Part shown: piece after piece, positions 8,798 to 17,947 of the stretch
Numbering within the stretch: the first letter of the stretch is position 1
How the letters are laid out: each line of letters opens with the position of its first letter
Program-made: the position numbers and the translations under genes
Assembly (NCBI GenBank): GCA_030345135.1
Contig: CP128386.1
Coordinates: 6,867,001-6,931,000, forward strand
Length of the DNA: 64,000 nt
Reading direction: 5' to 3'
From: Chitinophagaceae bacterium DXS
GTDB lineage: Bacteria > Bacteroidota > Bacteroidia > Chitinophagales > Chitinophagaceae
Notes under the pieces: model-generated
Seen by the model: the letters and a program-made list of their open reading frames with translations, nothing else
Databases searched by the model: none
Told to the model about the DNA's origin: nothing

Positions 8798-11119
8798 ATG
8801 CGTTTAAAAACTCTTTATTCTGTTGCCCTTCTTTTTGTTTCGCTGACTGTTTTTTCCCAAAATTCGTCACAAACATTTTCCATTGGTGAAGATGCCTTTT
8901 TACTAAATGGCAAGCCTTACGTGATACGTTGCGGAGAGTTGCATTACGCGCGTATACCCCGTGAATACTGGCGCCACCGCTTAAAGATGGCGAAAGCGAT
9001 GGGGCTGAATACGGTATGCGCTTACCTGTTCTGGAACATCATCGAAAAAGAGCCCGGTAAATTTACCTGGACAGGCCAGTCAGATGCGGTTGAATTCTGC
9101 GAGATTGCCCGGCAGGAAGGTTTGTATGTGATATTGCGTCCCGGGCCATACTCCTGCGCCGAATGGGAGTTCGGAGGTTTTCCCTGGTGGTTACTAAAAA
9201 ATAAAGATCTCCGCCTGCGCACGCAGGAACCGTACTATCTCGAAACCAGCAGGAAATACCTTATGGAAGTAGGAAAGAAACTAGCGCCCCTCCAAATTAC
9301 CAGGGGAGGCAATATACTGATGGTACAGGTAGAAAATGAATATGGTAGTTATGGTAACGACACGAACTATATAGGCATCATTCGTGATTATTTAAAAGAG
9401 GCAGGTTTTGAAGTGCCCTTGTTTACCTGTGATGGTGCGGCGCAGTTAAAGAATGATACACGCTCCGATATTTTTGCCGCTGTAAATTTCGGGGGAAACC
9501 CGGAAGCGGCTTTTAAAGCTTTGCGTGAAGTACAGCCCAACGGCCCGCTGATGTGCGCAGAATATTATCCCGGCTGGTTCGATAGTTGGGGCAGACCGCA
9601 CCACAGCGGAGAAACCCAAAAAGTGGTGGATGAACTAAAGTGGATGCTGGAGCATAAAGCTTCCTTCAGTATTTATATGGTGCACGGAGGTACCACATTT
9701 GGTACCTACACAGGTGCCAATGCCAATCCCTATCTTCCGCAAACCAGCAGCTATGATTATGATGCGCCCATCAACGAATCAGGTGCAGCTACACCGAAAT
9801 ATTATGCCATCAGGAATCTTTTGAATCAATACCTGCAGGATGGCGAAACACTTCCTGATGTACCCGAATCAAAGCCTTCTCAAAAGATAGAAAACATTCA
9901 GTTCACGGGAATGGCACCCCTTTGGAAACAATTGCCGCAACCGGTTTTATCAGACACTACTTTGTTGATGGAAGACCTCAACCAGGGGTATGGCGCTGTT
10001 TTGTATCAAACCACGCTAGCCAGTGGAGATAAAGGCACGCTCACATTTGAAGACATACATGATTACGCACTGGTATACCTCAACGATTCACTCATCGGTA
10101 CCATCGACAGAAGAAAGACGCCTTATCGCATTGCATTGCCTGCGCATAAAAAGAATGCAGCGTTAAAGATCCTGGTAGAAGCCATGGGCCGGGTGAATTA
10201 TGGCGCCCTTATGCAGGACCGCAAAGGGATTCATGGAAAAGTGATTTTGTCTGAAGGCACCCTCAGTAAAGAATTAAAACAATGGACGCATTATCCAATT
10301 CTGTTAGGAGAAAAAAACATCCCGCTTACTTTCAAAAAACTGGCGCCTCAACGCATGAGTTCCCCCGGTTTTTATCGCGCCACATTTAATGTCGCGGAAC
10401 AAGCCGACACTTACCTGGATCTGCGTAAATGGCACAAGGGACTGGTTTGGGTAAACGGCATTTGCCTGGGTAGGTTCTGGAACATTGGACCTACACAAAC
10501 GATGTACCTCCCCGGCTGCTGGCTAAAAAAGGGCGCCAATGAAGTGGTGGTCTTTGACCTGTTTGGAATGGAGGATCCTTCATTGCAGGGACTGGACAAA
10601 CCAATACTGGATAGCCTCACCGAAAAGAAAGAACAGGCGCACAAAAAGCCATCGCAGAAGTGGACACTGGATGAAAAAGATGCCTGGTACCAGGGCTCAT
10701 TTGTCAATAGCAAAGAATGGCAGTCACAACGATTTAAACCAGTAGTCGCCAGGTATTTTTGTCTCGAAGCTTTAAGCGAAGTAAATAACCTGCCTTACAC
10801 ATCCATCGCAGAACTTGAACTGCTTGATGAAAACGGAAAAGAGATACCGCGCAACCAATGGAAGATCCTGTATGCAGACAGTGAAGAATTGTCCGGCAAC
10901 GATGGTAATGCTGCAAATATTTTTGACCTTCAATTCACCAGTATCTGGCACACCGAGTGGCAGGATAAAACAGCACCACTGCCACACCAGGTTGTTATTG
11001 ACCTTGGCGGGAATTACAAAATAAGCGGGATAAAAGTACTTCCCCGGCAGGATAGCTCTAATGGGCGGATTAAGGAGTACAGGTTGTTTTTTGGGGAGAG
11101 GGAGTTTGGAGGGATTTGA
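8798..11119 (+). CDS. Beta-galactosidase, GH35, with C-terminal F5/8-type C (CBM32-like) domain
   Basis: Cleaves terminal beta-D-galactose by a retaining mechanism. Signal peptide ends near residue 20 ('VFSQ'). The TIM barrel opens with 'CGELHYARIPREYWRHRLKMAKAMGLNT'-type motif and 'LRPGPYSCAEWEFGGFP' (113-129). 'VQVENEYGSYGND' provides the acid/base Glu181 and 'LMCAEYYPGWFDSWG' the nucleophile Glu255. 'YMVHGGTTFG' follows. Jelly-roll domains occupy ~360-600 ('GLVWVNGICLGRFWNIGPTQTMYLP'). The last ~120 residues resemble an F5/8C domain ('HTEWQDKTAPLPHQVVIDLG', 'ISGIKVLPRQDSSNGRIKEYRLFF') and end soon after in a purine-rich stretch. The end could be natural or shortened by the neighbouring island boundary. 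Confidence 0.93.
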   Translation: MRLKTLYSVALLFVSLTVFSQNSSQTFSIGEDAFLLNGKPYVIRCGELHYARIPREYWRHRLKMAKAMGLNTVCAYLFWNIIEKEPGKFTWTGQSDAVEFCEIARQEGLYVILRPGPYSCAEWEFGGFPWWLLKNKDLRLRTQEPYYLETSRKYLMEVGKKLAPLQITRGGNILMVQVENEYGSYGNDTNYIGIIRDYLKEAGFEVPLFTCDGAAQLKNDTRSDIFAAVNFGGNPEAAFKALREVQPNGPLMCAEYYPGWFDSWGRPHHSGETQKVVDELKWMLEHKASFSIYMVHGGTTFGTYTGANANPYLPQTSSYDYDAPINESGAATPKYYAIRNLLNQYLQDGETLPDVPESKPSQKIENIQFTGMAPLWKQLPQPVLSDTTLLMEDLNQGYGAVLYQTTLASGDKGTLTFEDIHDYALVYLNDSLIGTIDRRKTPYRIALPAHKKNAALKILVEAMGRVNYGALMQDRKGIHGKVILSEGTLSKELKQWTHYPILLGEKNIPLTFKKLAPQRMSSPGFYRATFNVAEQADTYLDLRKWHKGLVWVNGICLGRFWNIGPTQTMYLPGCWLKKGANEVVVFDLFGMEDPSLQGLDKPILDSLTEKKEQAHKKPSQKWTLDEKDAWYQGSFVNSKEWQSQRFKPVVARYFCLEALSEVNNLPYTSIAELELLDENGKEIPRNQWKILYADSEELSGNDGNAANIFDLQFTSIWHTEWQDKTAPLPHQVVIDLGGNYKISGIKVLPRQDSSNGRIKEYRLFFGEREFGGI

Positions 11120-11731
11120 GGGGGGGATGTGAGGGAAATGGTGGGAGGAAAGAAACTGGATCATTTGTTGATGTTCACTGGAATTAGCTGTTGGGAGTGG
11201 TGAGCAGAAAATATGGAGAAGTTAATTTCCTTTTTGGAACGACCAATTATTGCTAATGATATTTAATGCTTCCGATACTTATTAAAGAGAATTTAGATTT
11301 CGAGACGAAAATAAACAAACTGTCTCGGTGGCCCTGTTGGCAGAGCAATTAACTTTTTCTAAATGGGTCCATAGTCTGGCACTTTACTTGTTTTCAGAAG
11401 GCGAATTTCAGTTTACACGGCACATATACGCGGGTTACTAACCCGACTGACTGTTTTGAACGACATAGCCAAGACCAAGAGTGTAAGTCATAGTCACCAA
11501 TTTTAGCAGATAGGCAATGTTGAATTCACATGGAGACAGCCTTAATTTTTATCTATTAACAACTCCTGTTAAGTTATTCAAAGCAAAAAATAAGCAATAC
11601 CAATTATCAATTATTATATTTGTATACCTTATGAGCAACCTTGCATAAGGAACGCAGAGGTGATTAGTGTGATTTTTTAAATATAAACTTATACTATTAA
11701 AGATTCTGTTACTGACCTTTTTGAAAATCTA
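11120..11731. other. Long non-coding, AT-rich boundary between the glycan locus and the defence island
   Basis: No convincing ORF in 612 nt. Base composition shifts from moderately GC-rich to AT-rich. It contains a 7-bp perfect hairpin 'CGGGTTACTAACCCG' near 11434-11448 and a Bacteroidota -7-like element TATATTTG at 11615-11622. It probably carries the promoter of the methyltransferase gene. No att-like direct repeat, tRNA or integrase could be recognised. Confidence 0.6.
11615..11622 (+). promoter_or_regulatory. Candidate -7 box upstream of the cytosine methyltransferase
   Basis: TATATTTG matches the Bacteroidota -7 consensus TAnnTTTG, about 110 nt before the methyltransferase ATG. There is no good TTTG 19 nt upstream of it, so the assignment rests on the -7 box only. 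Confidence 0.35.
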
Positions 11732-12829
11732 ATGAAAAAATTGAGTCAACAAGATAAACCTAAACTCAAGGCTGTGGACTTCTTTTGCTGTTCCGGAGGG
11801 GTTACCTGTGGCTTTAGGAAAGCTGGTATTACCGTGCTCGGTGGAATTGATATAGATGACAGTTATAAAGAGACATACGAAAAAAACAATAAGGGTGCAG
11901 CTTTCATTCAAGCGGACATTGCTTCATATCAACCGGAGCAACTTGCTGCTGACCTGAACATTGTTCCAAATATGGACGATATGGTTTTTGTCGGATGTAG
12001 TCCATGTCAATATTACACTACCATGCAAACCGATAAAACGAAATCCTCTGGGGGTAAGTTGCTTTTAGAAGAGTTCAAACGATTTGTCGATTATTTCCGT
12101 CCAGGATTTCTGTTTGTCGAAAATGTTCCGGGCCTTGAAACGAAGGCAGGAAGTCCACTTGCACGATTTAAAAATTACATTGAATCATTGGGATATGTGT
12201 TTGACGACGATATAGTAAATGCTTCTGATTATAAAGTGCCTCAAAACAGGAAACGATATGTATTAGTTGCAACACGTCTGGGCAAGCAAATTAAGATTCC
12301 TATTCCTAAAAATAGGACTCAAGTAACTGTTAGACATGCAATCGGTCATTTGCCAGAAATTGAAGCGGGGCATAAAGATGATGGTATTGACAAGCATTGG
12401 ACTGGCCGCTTGGAAACAATAAACCTGAAACGCATACGCAAGACCCCACATGACGGAGGCACACGGTTGGCTTGGAAAGACGATGATGATCTGCAATTAA
12501 AATGCTATAAAGGAAAAGACAAAACTTTTATAGATGTGTACAGCCGGATATTTTGGGATTTGCCATCTCCAACAATTACTACTAAGTTCTACAGCATTTC
12601 TAACGGACGTTTTGGTCACCCGGAACAAGATAGGGGTTTGTCTATAAAAGAAGGTGCTATATTACAATCCTTCCCGGCCAACTATCACTTCTATTCCAAC
12701 AGTATGGTGGTAGCTGCCCGCATGATAGGCAATGCTGTACCTCCTAAATTGGCGCAAGCTATTGCAGAATGTTTACTACAATGTTATAAACACTATGGCT
12801 CAATTCAGAACCAAGGCCAGAGCAGTTGA
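11732..12829 (+). CDS. DNA (cytosine-5)-methyltransferase, C5 family, defence-associated
   Basis: Transfers methyl from S-adenosylmethionine to cytosine C5 in a specific DNA sequence. The C5-MTase motifs are in canonical order: motif I 'VDFFCCSGGVTCGFRKAG' (15-32), motif IV 'VGCSPCQYY' (87-95) with catalytic Cys92, motif VI 'FVENVPG' (128-134), motif VIII 'QNRKRYVLVATR' (171-182), motif IX-like 'SIKEGAILQSFP' (304-315), and motif X 'GNAVPP' (333-338). Motifs I and IV deviate from the common DLFAG.GG and GPPCQ.FS. At 365 residues it is compact with a small target-recognition region. The 3' end overlaps the ATPase gene by 35 nt, indicating translational coupling. With a Vsr in the same island, the product is a restriction or epigenetic mark rather than a housekeeping methylase. 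Target sequence unknown. Confidence 0.93.
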   Translation: MKKLSQQDKPKLKAVDFFCCSGGVTCGFRKAGITVLGGIDIDDSYKETYEKNNKGAAFIQADIASYQPEQLAADLNIVPNMDDMVFVGCSPCQYYTTMQTDKTKSSGGKLLLEEFKRFVDYFRPGFLFVENVPGLETKAGSPLARFKNYIESLGYVFDDDIVNASDYKVPQNRKRYVLVATRLGKQIKIPIPKNRTQVTVRHAIGHLPEIEAGHKDDGIDKHWTGRLETINLKRIRKTPHDGGTRLAWKDDDDLQLKCYKGKDKTFIDVYSRIFWDLPSPTITTKFYSISNGRFGHPEQDRGLSIKEGAILQSFPANYHFYSNSMVVAARMIGNAVPPKLAQAIAECLLQCYKHYGSIQNQGQSS

Positions 12830-15713
12830 GCTGCTGGGAAAAGGCCAGATTGCCGATTTGCCCACGGCCATTTCAGAGCTATGGAAGAACGGATATGATG
12901 CCTATGGAGATAAATTAGAGGCGGCATTATACATGCCTGGCTATCAGCAATATCCCGATCCCGTTTTCGTGCTTTCGGATGACGGCAAGGGAATGGATAA
13001 GGAAGATGTGTTAAATAAATGGTTTGTGTTGGGTACAGACTCGAAAACGCGTGGAGAAGCTGATGTTGAGGGACCCGACACCACATTGAATAAGAGGCCC
13101 CGCGTAAAAATGGGGGAAAAAGGAATCGGCCGCTTGGCCGTAGCTTACCTTGGCCCGCAAATGCTGATGCTGACAAAGAAGAAGAAATGCCCGTTGGAAA
13201 TGGTATTTTTTGATTGGCGCATTTTGGAAAATTACGACCTGTTTCTTTCTGATGTTAATATTCCTATTCGTTCTATCACCTCTGTTGATGCGTTTGAAGA
13301 AGCTTTTCTCCAATTGAAAGAAGAGTTTCTACTCAATTTTCCTGAAATACGTGCAGGACAATCCGATCCTTGGAAAGATCAGCAAGAACTGAAAGTAAAG
13401 ATTATTTCAGAATGTGAGCAATTGAGCGTTCCGGAATTTATTACGGAAGATTGGATTGCTGATATGCTACAAAAGCCCGTAACTACACATTCTACTCGTT
13501 TTGTTATTTTCCAGTCTGATGAACAACTTGTCCAATTAACGGATTTTACTAAGCGAGAAGCTAAAGTAGATAAGGACGATACGACCATTAACCATACAGT
13601 CTCTACTCTTGTTGGATTATTTAACCTGTTTAAAAATGAAGAGCCTGAACATAAAACTTATTTCTGGATATACGAGAGCGATGAAACCGGGCGATATGAT
13701 TTGCTAACTCATCGCGCCTTTTTTAATCCCAATGATTTTACAAATTGTGATCACTTAATAGAGGGAGAGTTTGACGGTCAAGGAGAATTTGTAGGTAAAG
13801 TCAGGATTTATAACAAAACTGTACCACACAAATTTGTTCCCCAAAAGAAAAAAGGGAACACTACTTATGGTTCGTTCAAGATTAAAATGGGATATGTAAA
13901 CCCTCTTGAAAACCAAAGTTTAGTTAAAGGTGAAAATAAACGAGCATTTGACATTAAGCTAGATTTATACAGTGGATTATTTATTTATCGTGATGGATTT
14001 AGGGTACTGCCTTACGGTCGACAAGACACCGACTTTTTAGAATTTGAAGAACGAAGAGGAAAACATGCTGGTGAAAACTTTTTTGCTAAACGAAACATGT
14101 TCGGCTACATCGAAATAACTCGTAAACATAATGAAAAGCTAAAAGACAAATCGAGTCGTGAAGGCTTCATTAATAACCAAGCATACAGAGATTTCAAAAC
14201 GGACCTGATTGCATTCTTTCGTGATTTAGCTAAAAAATATTTCGCTACTCGCGCTGAATATAGCTATAAAGAAGACCAACAAGATGACTTAATAAAAAGG
14301 GCTGTCGCGGAAAAGCAAGAACATGAACGTGATAATGAAGCGCGTAAAAACTTTGCCAAGGAACTTAAAGATAAACCTCAAGAATTAGAAAATTTACAAG
14401 CTGAATTTCAGCAGCACATAGCCAGTCTTAAACAAAAGTCGTTACAAGAGAATCTTGCTTATGAACAAATACAGCAGTTAATGGGCAAAGTTGAGGATTG
14501 TAAAACGCGCCTAACGCAATACAAAGTTGCCAAACCTGCAAGGTTCAAACCCACAGAGCTGCAATCCAAAAAATTTCATGCCTACAATAAGATATATGCC
14601 TCGGTTGTTAAAGCGTTTGAGCAGTCGGAAGAGGTACTGCGCCCCGTAAGAGATAAATTGAAAGTACATGAACTCTTTAAAGAATTTGAAGAAAAAGCCA
14701 TTTATTACGAAAATACCTTATCTCGCTATTATCAGGATTATGAGGGCGATTTAGCGAAAGTATTTGATAAAATAAGAAGCGAATTCAATTCCGAAAAAGC
14801 TATATTTCTGGCTGAGTTTGGTGAAAAACATACGGCAATTATCCCCGCACGTAATAATGCAACGGAAATAGGTAGAAGTCTTAAAATCTTAGAAACTATC
14901 TTCAAAGAATCGCAAGAACGCATACGGAATCGTGTAGAACCTTATTTAAACCACTTACGCAGATTGAGCTTTGATGTAAACGAGGATAACCTTGTTGGGT
15001 ATTATAAAGATCAGTTTGAGGAAATGAAGGAGGAATGGAACAAAACTTACGAGCTGGCACAATTGGGCATCGCCGTGGAGATAATCGACCACCAATTCAA
15101 TACGATCTACGCGCAAATGGCCGAGAGCATTAAGAATATTCAGCCCTATTTGAAAGCGGGGAAAGACCCACACAAATTTTATAGACACCTGTCAAATGCC
15201 TTTGAGCACCTGCAAGATAATTACAAACTACTGCAACCTATATACAGAACAACGGGACGAGTTCAAAAAGACATTACAGGCAAAGAACTGAAAGAATACA
15301 CAGAAGAGTTTTTTGAATCTAGGCTGAACGAACATAATATCAAATTTACAATTACTGATCAAGCCAAAAAATGGACAGTAAAATCGTACGAGTCGATTTT
15401 CAAACCCGTGTTGATTAATATAGTCAACAATGCAATTTATTGGCTTCAACGCGTAGACGACAAGGAAATAAGAATAGATGTTGATGGCAATAATCTCTTA
15501 ATCATGAACTCTGGTATGCCTATTGAAGATCATTTGTTAGAAGATATTTTTAAACTATTCTACTCCGAGCGTCCGAAAGGCCGGGGCATTGGATTATACT
15601 TAGCCAAGCAAAGCCTTAACGGGATAGGATTTGATATAGAAGCCAGTAATGAGCCGAAATACAACCGTCTAAACGGTGCTTGCTTTATAATAAAACCCAT
15701 TTCAACCTTATGA
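12795..15713 (+). CDS. Large protein with two GHKL ATPase domains (MORC/Hsp90-like N-terminus, histidine-kinase-like C-terminus)
   Basis: About 972 residues from the ATG at 12795, chosen because conserved sequence begins there ('FRTKARAVELLGKGQIADLP') and an earlier start would sit deep in the methyltransferase gene. The N-terminal GHKL ATPase has an N-box 'AISELWKNGYDAYGD' (Glu28, Asn32, Asp35), G1 'SDDGKGMD' (61-68) and G2 'MGEKGIGRLAVAYLG' (106-120). A long Glu/Lys-rich coiled-coil region spans roughly 500-720. A second GHKL module begins with 'AVEIIDHQFNTIYAQ' (His766, dimerisation/phospho-acceptor-like) and has 'NIVNNAIYWL' (N-box, ~875-884), 'MNSGMPI' and 'GRGIGLYLAKQS' (~929-940). The protein is cytoplasmic with no membrane segment. 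It is coupled at both ends: it overlaps the methyltransferase, and its stop overlaps the next start (ATGA). Role inferred: ATP-driven DNA clamp and/or signalling kinase in a modification-linked defence system. Confidence 0.85.
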   Translation: MAQFRTKARAVELLGKGQIADLPTAISELWKNGYDAYGDKLEAALYMPGYQQYPDPVFVLSDDGKGMDKEDVLNKWFVLGTDSKTRGEADVEGPDTTLNKRPRVKMGEKGIGRLAVAYLGPQMLMLTKKKKCPLEMVFFDWRILENYDLFLSDVNIPIRSITSVDAFEEAFLQLKEEFLLNFPEIRAGQSDPWKDQQELKVKIISECEQLSVPEFITEDWIADMLQKPVTTHSTRFVIFQSDEQLVQLTDFTKREAKVDKDDTTINHTVSTLVGLFNLFKNEEPEHKTYFWIYESDETGRYDLLTHRAFFNPNDFTNCDHLIEGEFDGQGEFVGKVRIYNKTVPHKFVPQKKKGNTTYGSFKIKMGYVNPLENQSLVKGENKRAFDIKLDLYSGLFIYRDGFRVLPYGRQDTDFLEFEERRGKHAGENFFAKRNMFGYIEITRKHNEKLKDKSSREGFINNQAYRDFKTDLIAFFRDLAKKYFATRAEYSYKEDQQDDLIKRAVAEKQEHERDNEARKNFAKELKDKPQELENLQAEFQQHIASLKQKSLQENLAYEQIQQLMGKVEDCKTRLTQYKVAKPARFKPTELQSKKFHAYNKIYASVVKAFEQSEEVLRPVRDKLKVHELFKEFEEKAIYYENTLSRYYQDYEGDLAKVFDKIRSEFNSEKAIFLAEFGEKHTAIIPARNNATEIGRSLKILETIFKESQERIRNRVEPYLNHLRRLSFDVNEDNLVGYYKDQFEEMKEEWNKTYELAQLGIAVEIIDHQFNTIYAQMAESIKNIQPYLKAGKDPHKFYRHLSNAFEHLQDNYKLLQPIYRTTGRVQKDITGKELKEYTEEFFESRLNEHNIKFTITDQAKKWTVKSYESIFKPVLINIVNNAIYWLQRVDDKEIRIDVDGNNLLIMNSGMPIEDHLLEDIFKLFYSERPKGRGIGLYLAKQSLNGIGFDIEASNEPKYNRLNGACFIIKPISTL

Positions 15714-17347
15714 ATGCGATAGAACTGACTCCGACTGCCATTATTCAGAATTCTATTTTATCATCAGTTTATATTGATGACAAAATAGTTGAGCCTTTCA
15801 CGGAAAAAAATGCAACAAACGAACAATATTATAACGTATCCCAGGGACTTTTTAATTCCTTCAGAGGCGCAAAAAAAACAATAGACTTCTATCGGTACAA
15901 TAAAAATTGGAATGATGATGTCGACTATATCTTTAAAAACAGAGACCTGTTAATTCTGGATTGGCAACTAGATGACACGCAAGCTCTAAAACAACCGGAA
16001 ACTTTGAAGATTCTGAAAAAGGCTGTACAAACAGATAATCTACACTTTGTGTCAATCTATACAGAAAGTAAAAATCTTGATGAAATACTTTATTCTATTA
16101 AAGCGTACTTTGATAACTCCTTTAATAAGGAAAGTCAAAATGCCTGCGAAGTGATGCTGGAAGCATTGGAAGCTGAGTTGGGTATTGACACGCTGAAACT
16201 GTTTCGAGCTCACGATAAATTTTTCTTTCAATTAGCCTTGACTACGGGAGAACTGAAACAAACCAAGTTAAATGAGCTTAAATCGAAAATTCAAAATGAG
16301 CTTGGAAATAATTACAGGATTTTTATGCAGGGGTTGAAAAAGGTTAACATCGATCTGACTAAGGCTTGTGATGTTCTCGGATATTATGTGCACGAAGAAC
16401 CCCTTTTTGATGATCTTGATTATCCAACAGAAGTTAAGACTGATTACATAGCGGACAACTTTATTGTTGTAAATCACACCATCATACAAGTAACGAGTAA
16501 AAATAATCCGGAACCGAAAGATTTATTTGATTTTTTCACGAATGCAATCCAAAAAGTTGCAGGAAATCTGCTTACCCTAATTAGCCTTGAAGTGAGAGGA
16601 CTTTTAAGAGAAAGCTCTGGATTTGTGGGTAAAGATGCAGACTTAATTAAAGATGAAATATTATTCCATCAGCTTGATAAGAAGGAGGCATTTATTGAAT
16701 TCTTAATGAGTATCATTAAAAGTCATACAATATCTTATTTTGACCACAAACAAGGAAAACTTAAAAGTGTTACTGCGGCTTTTTGGAATATATACAAAAA
16801 AGATAAAAATTTAGAAGCGTCGATTGATTCGTTTAGTAAAGATGAGGTGCAGATTCTAGCAGAGATAAAAAAACTCAACGTCTATTATAACATCCTTCAT
16901 ATTCAGAAATACTCTGGTTCTGCGCTTCGGTTCGGAGATATATTTTTCACCGTCGACCAAAATGGAAAAAGGGATGGACGCTTTTTTTTATGTGTGACAG
17001 CCCATTGCGATTGTCTAAATCCGAAGGAGAATATTAAGAATAATTTTTTCTTTGTTGGTGGCAACACGGGAGATATAAATAAATTAATTAAAGAAGGGGA
17101 TGGAGTTTTTTGTTCTTATATAAAAAATGACACGGGCGTATCAGCGGTTAATTGGAATCCTAAACCTGTTATTATAAATATTCCAGATTCCAAAATTTAT
17201 GATAACAAATTAGTAGGTAAAGATGGACTACAAAACCAGTACACGTTGGTTTATCATTCTACCTTGAAAGAGAATTATACACAAAGAATGGCAAATAATT
17301 CGTTTGCACATGCCATGCGCGTGGGAATTGATTTTGCCTCATTATAA
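15710..17347 (+). CDS. Receiver-like (response-regulator-like) defence protein of unknown output
   Basis: About 545 residues. Its ATG overlaps the ATPase stop codon (ATGA), so it is translationally coupled. Residues ~15-130 have the pattern of a divergent receiver domain: hydrophobic strand then acidic pair 'SSVYIDDK' (Asp23/Asp24), 'RDLLILDWQLDD' with Asp84 in the phospho-acceptor position, and 'LHFVSIYTES' (Thr118) in place of the switch Ser/Thr. This fits the 'response receiver domain' group found beside GHKL ATPases in defence loci. The remaining ~400 residues have no recognised motif; a Cys/His patch 'FLCVTAHCDCLNPKEN' near residue 425 may bind metal. No signal peptide or membrane segment. 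Inferred job: partner of the kinase-like half of the preceding protein. Output unknown. Confidence 0.7.
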   Translation: MNAIELTPTAIIQNSILSSVYIDDKIVEPFTEKNATNEQYYNVSQGLFNSFRGAKKTIDFYRYNKNWNDDVDYIFKNRDLLILDWQLDDTQALKQPETLKILKKAVQTDNLHFVSIYTESKNLDEILYSIKAYFDNSFNKESQNACEVMLEALEAELGIDTLKLFRAHDKFFFQLALTTGELKQTKLNELKSKIQNELGNNYRIFMQGLKKVNIDLTKACDVLGYYVHEEPLFDDLDYPTEVKTDYIADNFIVVNHTIIQVTSKNNPEPKDLFDFFTNAIQKVAGNLLTLISLEVRGLLRESSGFVGKDADLIKDEILFHQLDKKEAFIEFLMSIIKSHTISYFDHKQGKLKSVTAAFWNIYKKDKNLEASIDSFSKDEVQILAEIKKLNVYYNILHIQKYSGSALRFGDIFFTVDQNGKRDGRFFLCVTAHCDCLNPKENIKNNFFFVGGNTGDINKLIKEGDGVFCSYIKNDTGVSAVNWNPKPVIINIPDSKIYDNKLVGKDGLQNQYTLVYHSTLKENYTQRMANNSFAHAMRVGIDFASL

Positions 17348-17357
17348 ACCAGTTAAA

Positions 17358-17762
17358 ATGTTTGTTAAAGGCCAATTTTACACCAAACATGACATTTATA
17401 AAGTTCTAAATGTTCCGTCTGAAAAGCAGCGAGGCGCTTGGGATAAAGGTTATCGAAGCTACGAGGGAAACATTTTTATTTTTTCAAACATTGGTATTCC
17501 TGGCCGCACCGGCCACGATTATAACAATTATTGGGAAGGAGAACTATTCATTTGGGAAGCAACGCACCAATCGCATATAAATCAACCGCAAATTAGAAGA
17601 ATGATTAATCCGCCGCTTGGTCAAAAAATTTTTCTATTTACCAGAACAGATGACCGCTCTCCGTTTACATTTGAGGGTAACATAATTGCCAAGGAATATT
17701 TCGACACAACACCGGTAAAAATTGTTTGGAAGATTGATCCGAACGATATCGGCCTTGAATAA
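17358..17762 (+). CDS. Small DUF3427/SRA-like (PUA-fold) putative modified-DNA reader
   Basis: 134 residues from the ATG at 17358; an upstream in-frame start at 17304 lies inside the preceding gene. The sequence follows the DUF3427 / ScoMcrA-SRA-like pattern: 'KGQFYTKHDIYKVLNVPSEK', 'GAWDKGYRSYEGNIFIFSNIG', 'GRTGHDYNNYWEGELFIW', 'FTRTDDRSPFTFEGN', and a closing 'TTPVKIVWKI'. This domain is often fused to HNH nucleases in other proteins. Here it is a free-standing gene directly before an HNH gene, so it may act as the DNA-recognition subunit. It lies 10 nt after the receiver-like gene. Recognition of methylated or otherwise modified bases is inferred from fold and context only. Confidence 0.72.
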   Translation: MFVKGQFYTKHDIYKVLNVPSEKQRGAWDKGYRSYEGNIFIFSNIGIPGRTGHDYNNYWEGELFIWEATHQSHINQPQIRRMINPPLGQKIFLFTRTDDRSPFTFEGNIIAKEYFDTTPVKIVWKIDPNDIGLE

Positions 17763-17947
17763 TAGAGATTTGATGTTTAAAATCCTTGTAAATAACCACT
17801 ACGATGAACTTAGCTCATCGCATAAGATGGAACTCATTCTTCCTGTTAGGTGTTTGCATGCTGAAATTGCGGATAAAATAAGGTTCGTCGTGATCTTGTC
17901 ACTTGTTTCAGGGCGATTTTTATAGAAGAAAAAAGAACAATACAGAA

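Noticed and set aside
17722-17925. Small ORF between the SRA-like gene and HNH
   Set aside because: It starts inside the SRA-like gene in another frame; the 50 codons from 17773 have no ribosome-binding context or recognisable sequence. It cannot be excluded fully but is not supported.
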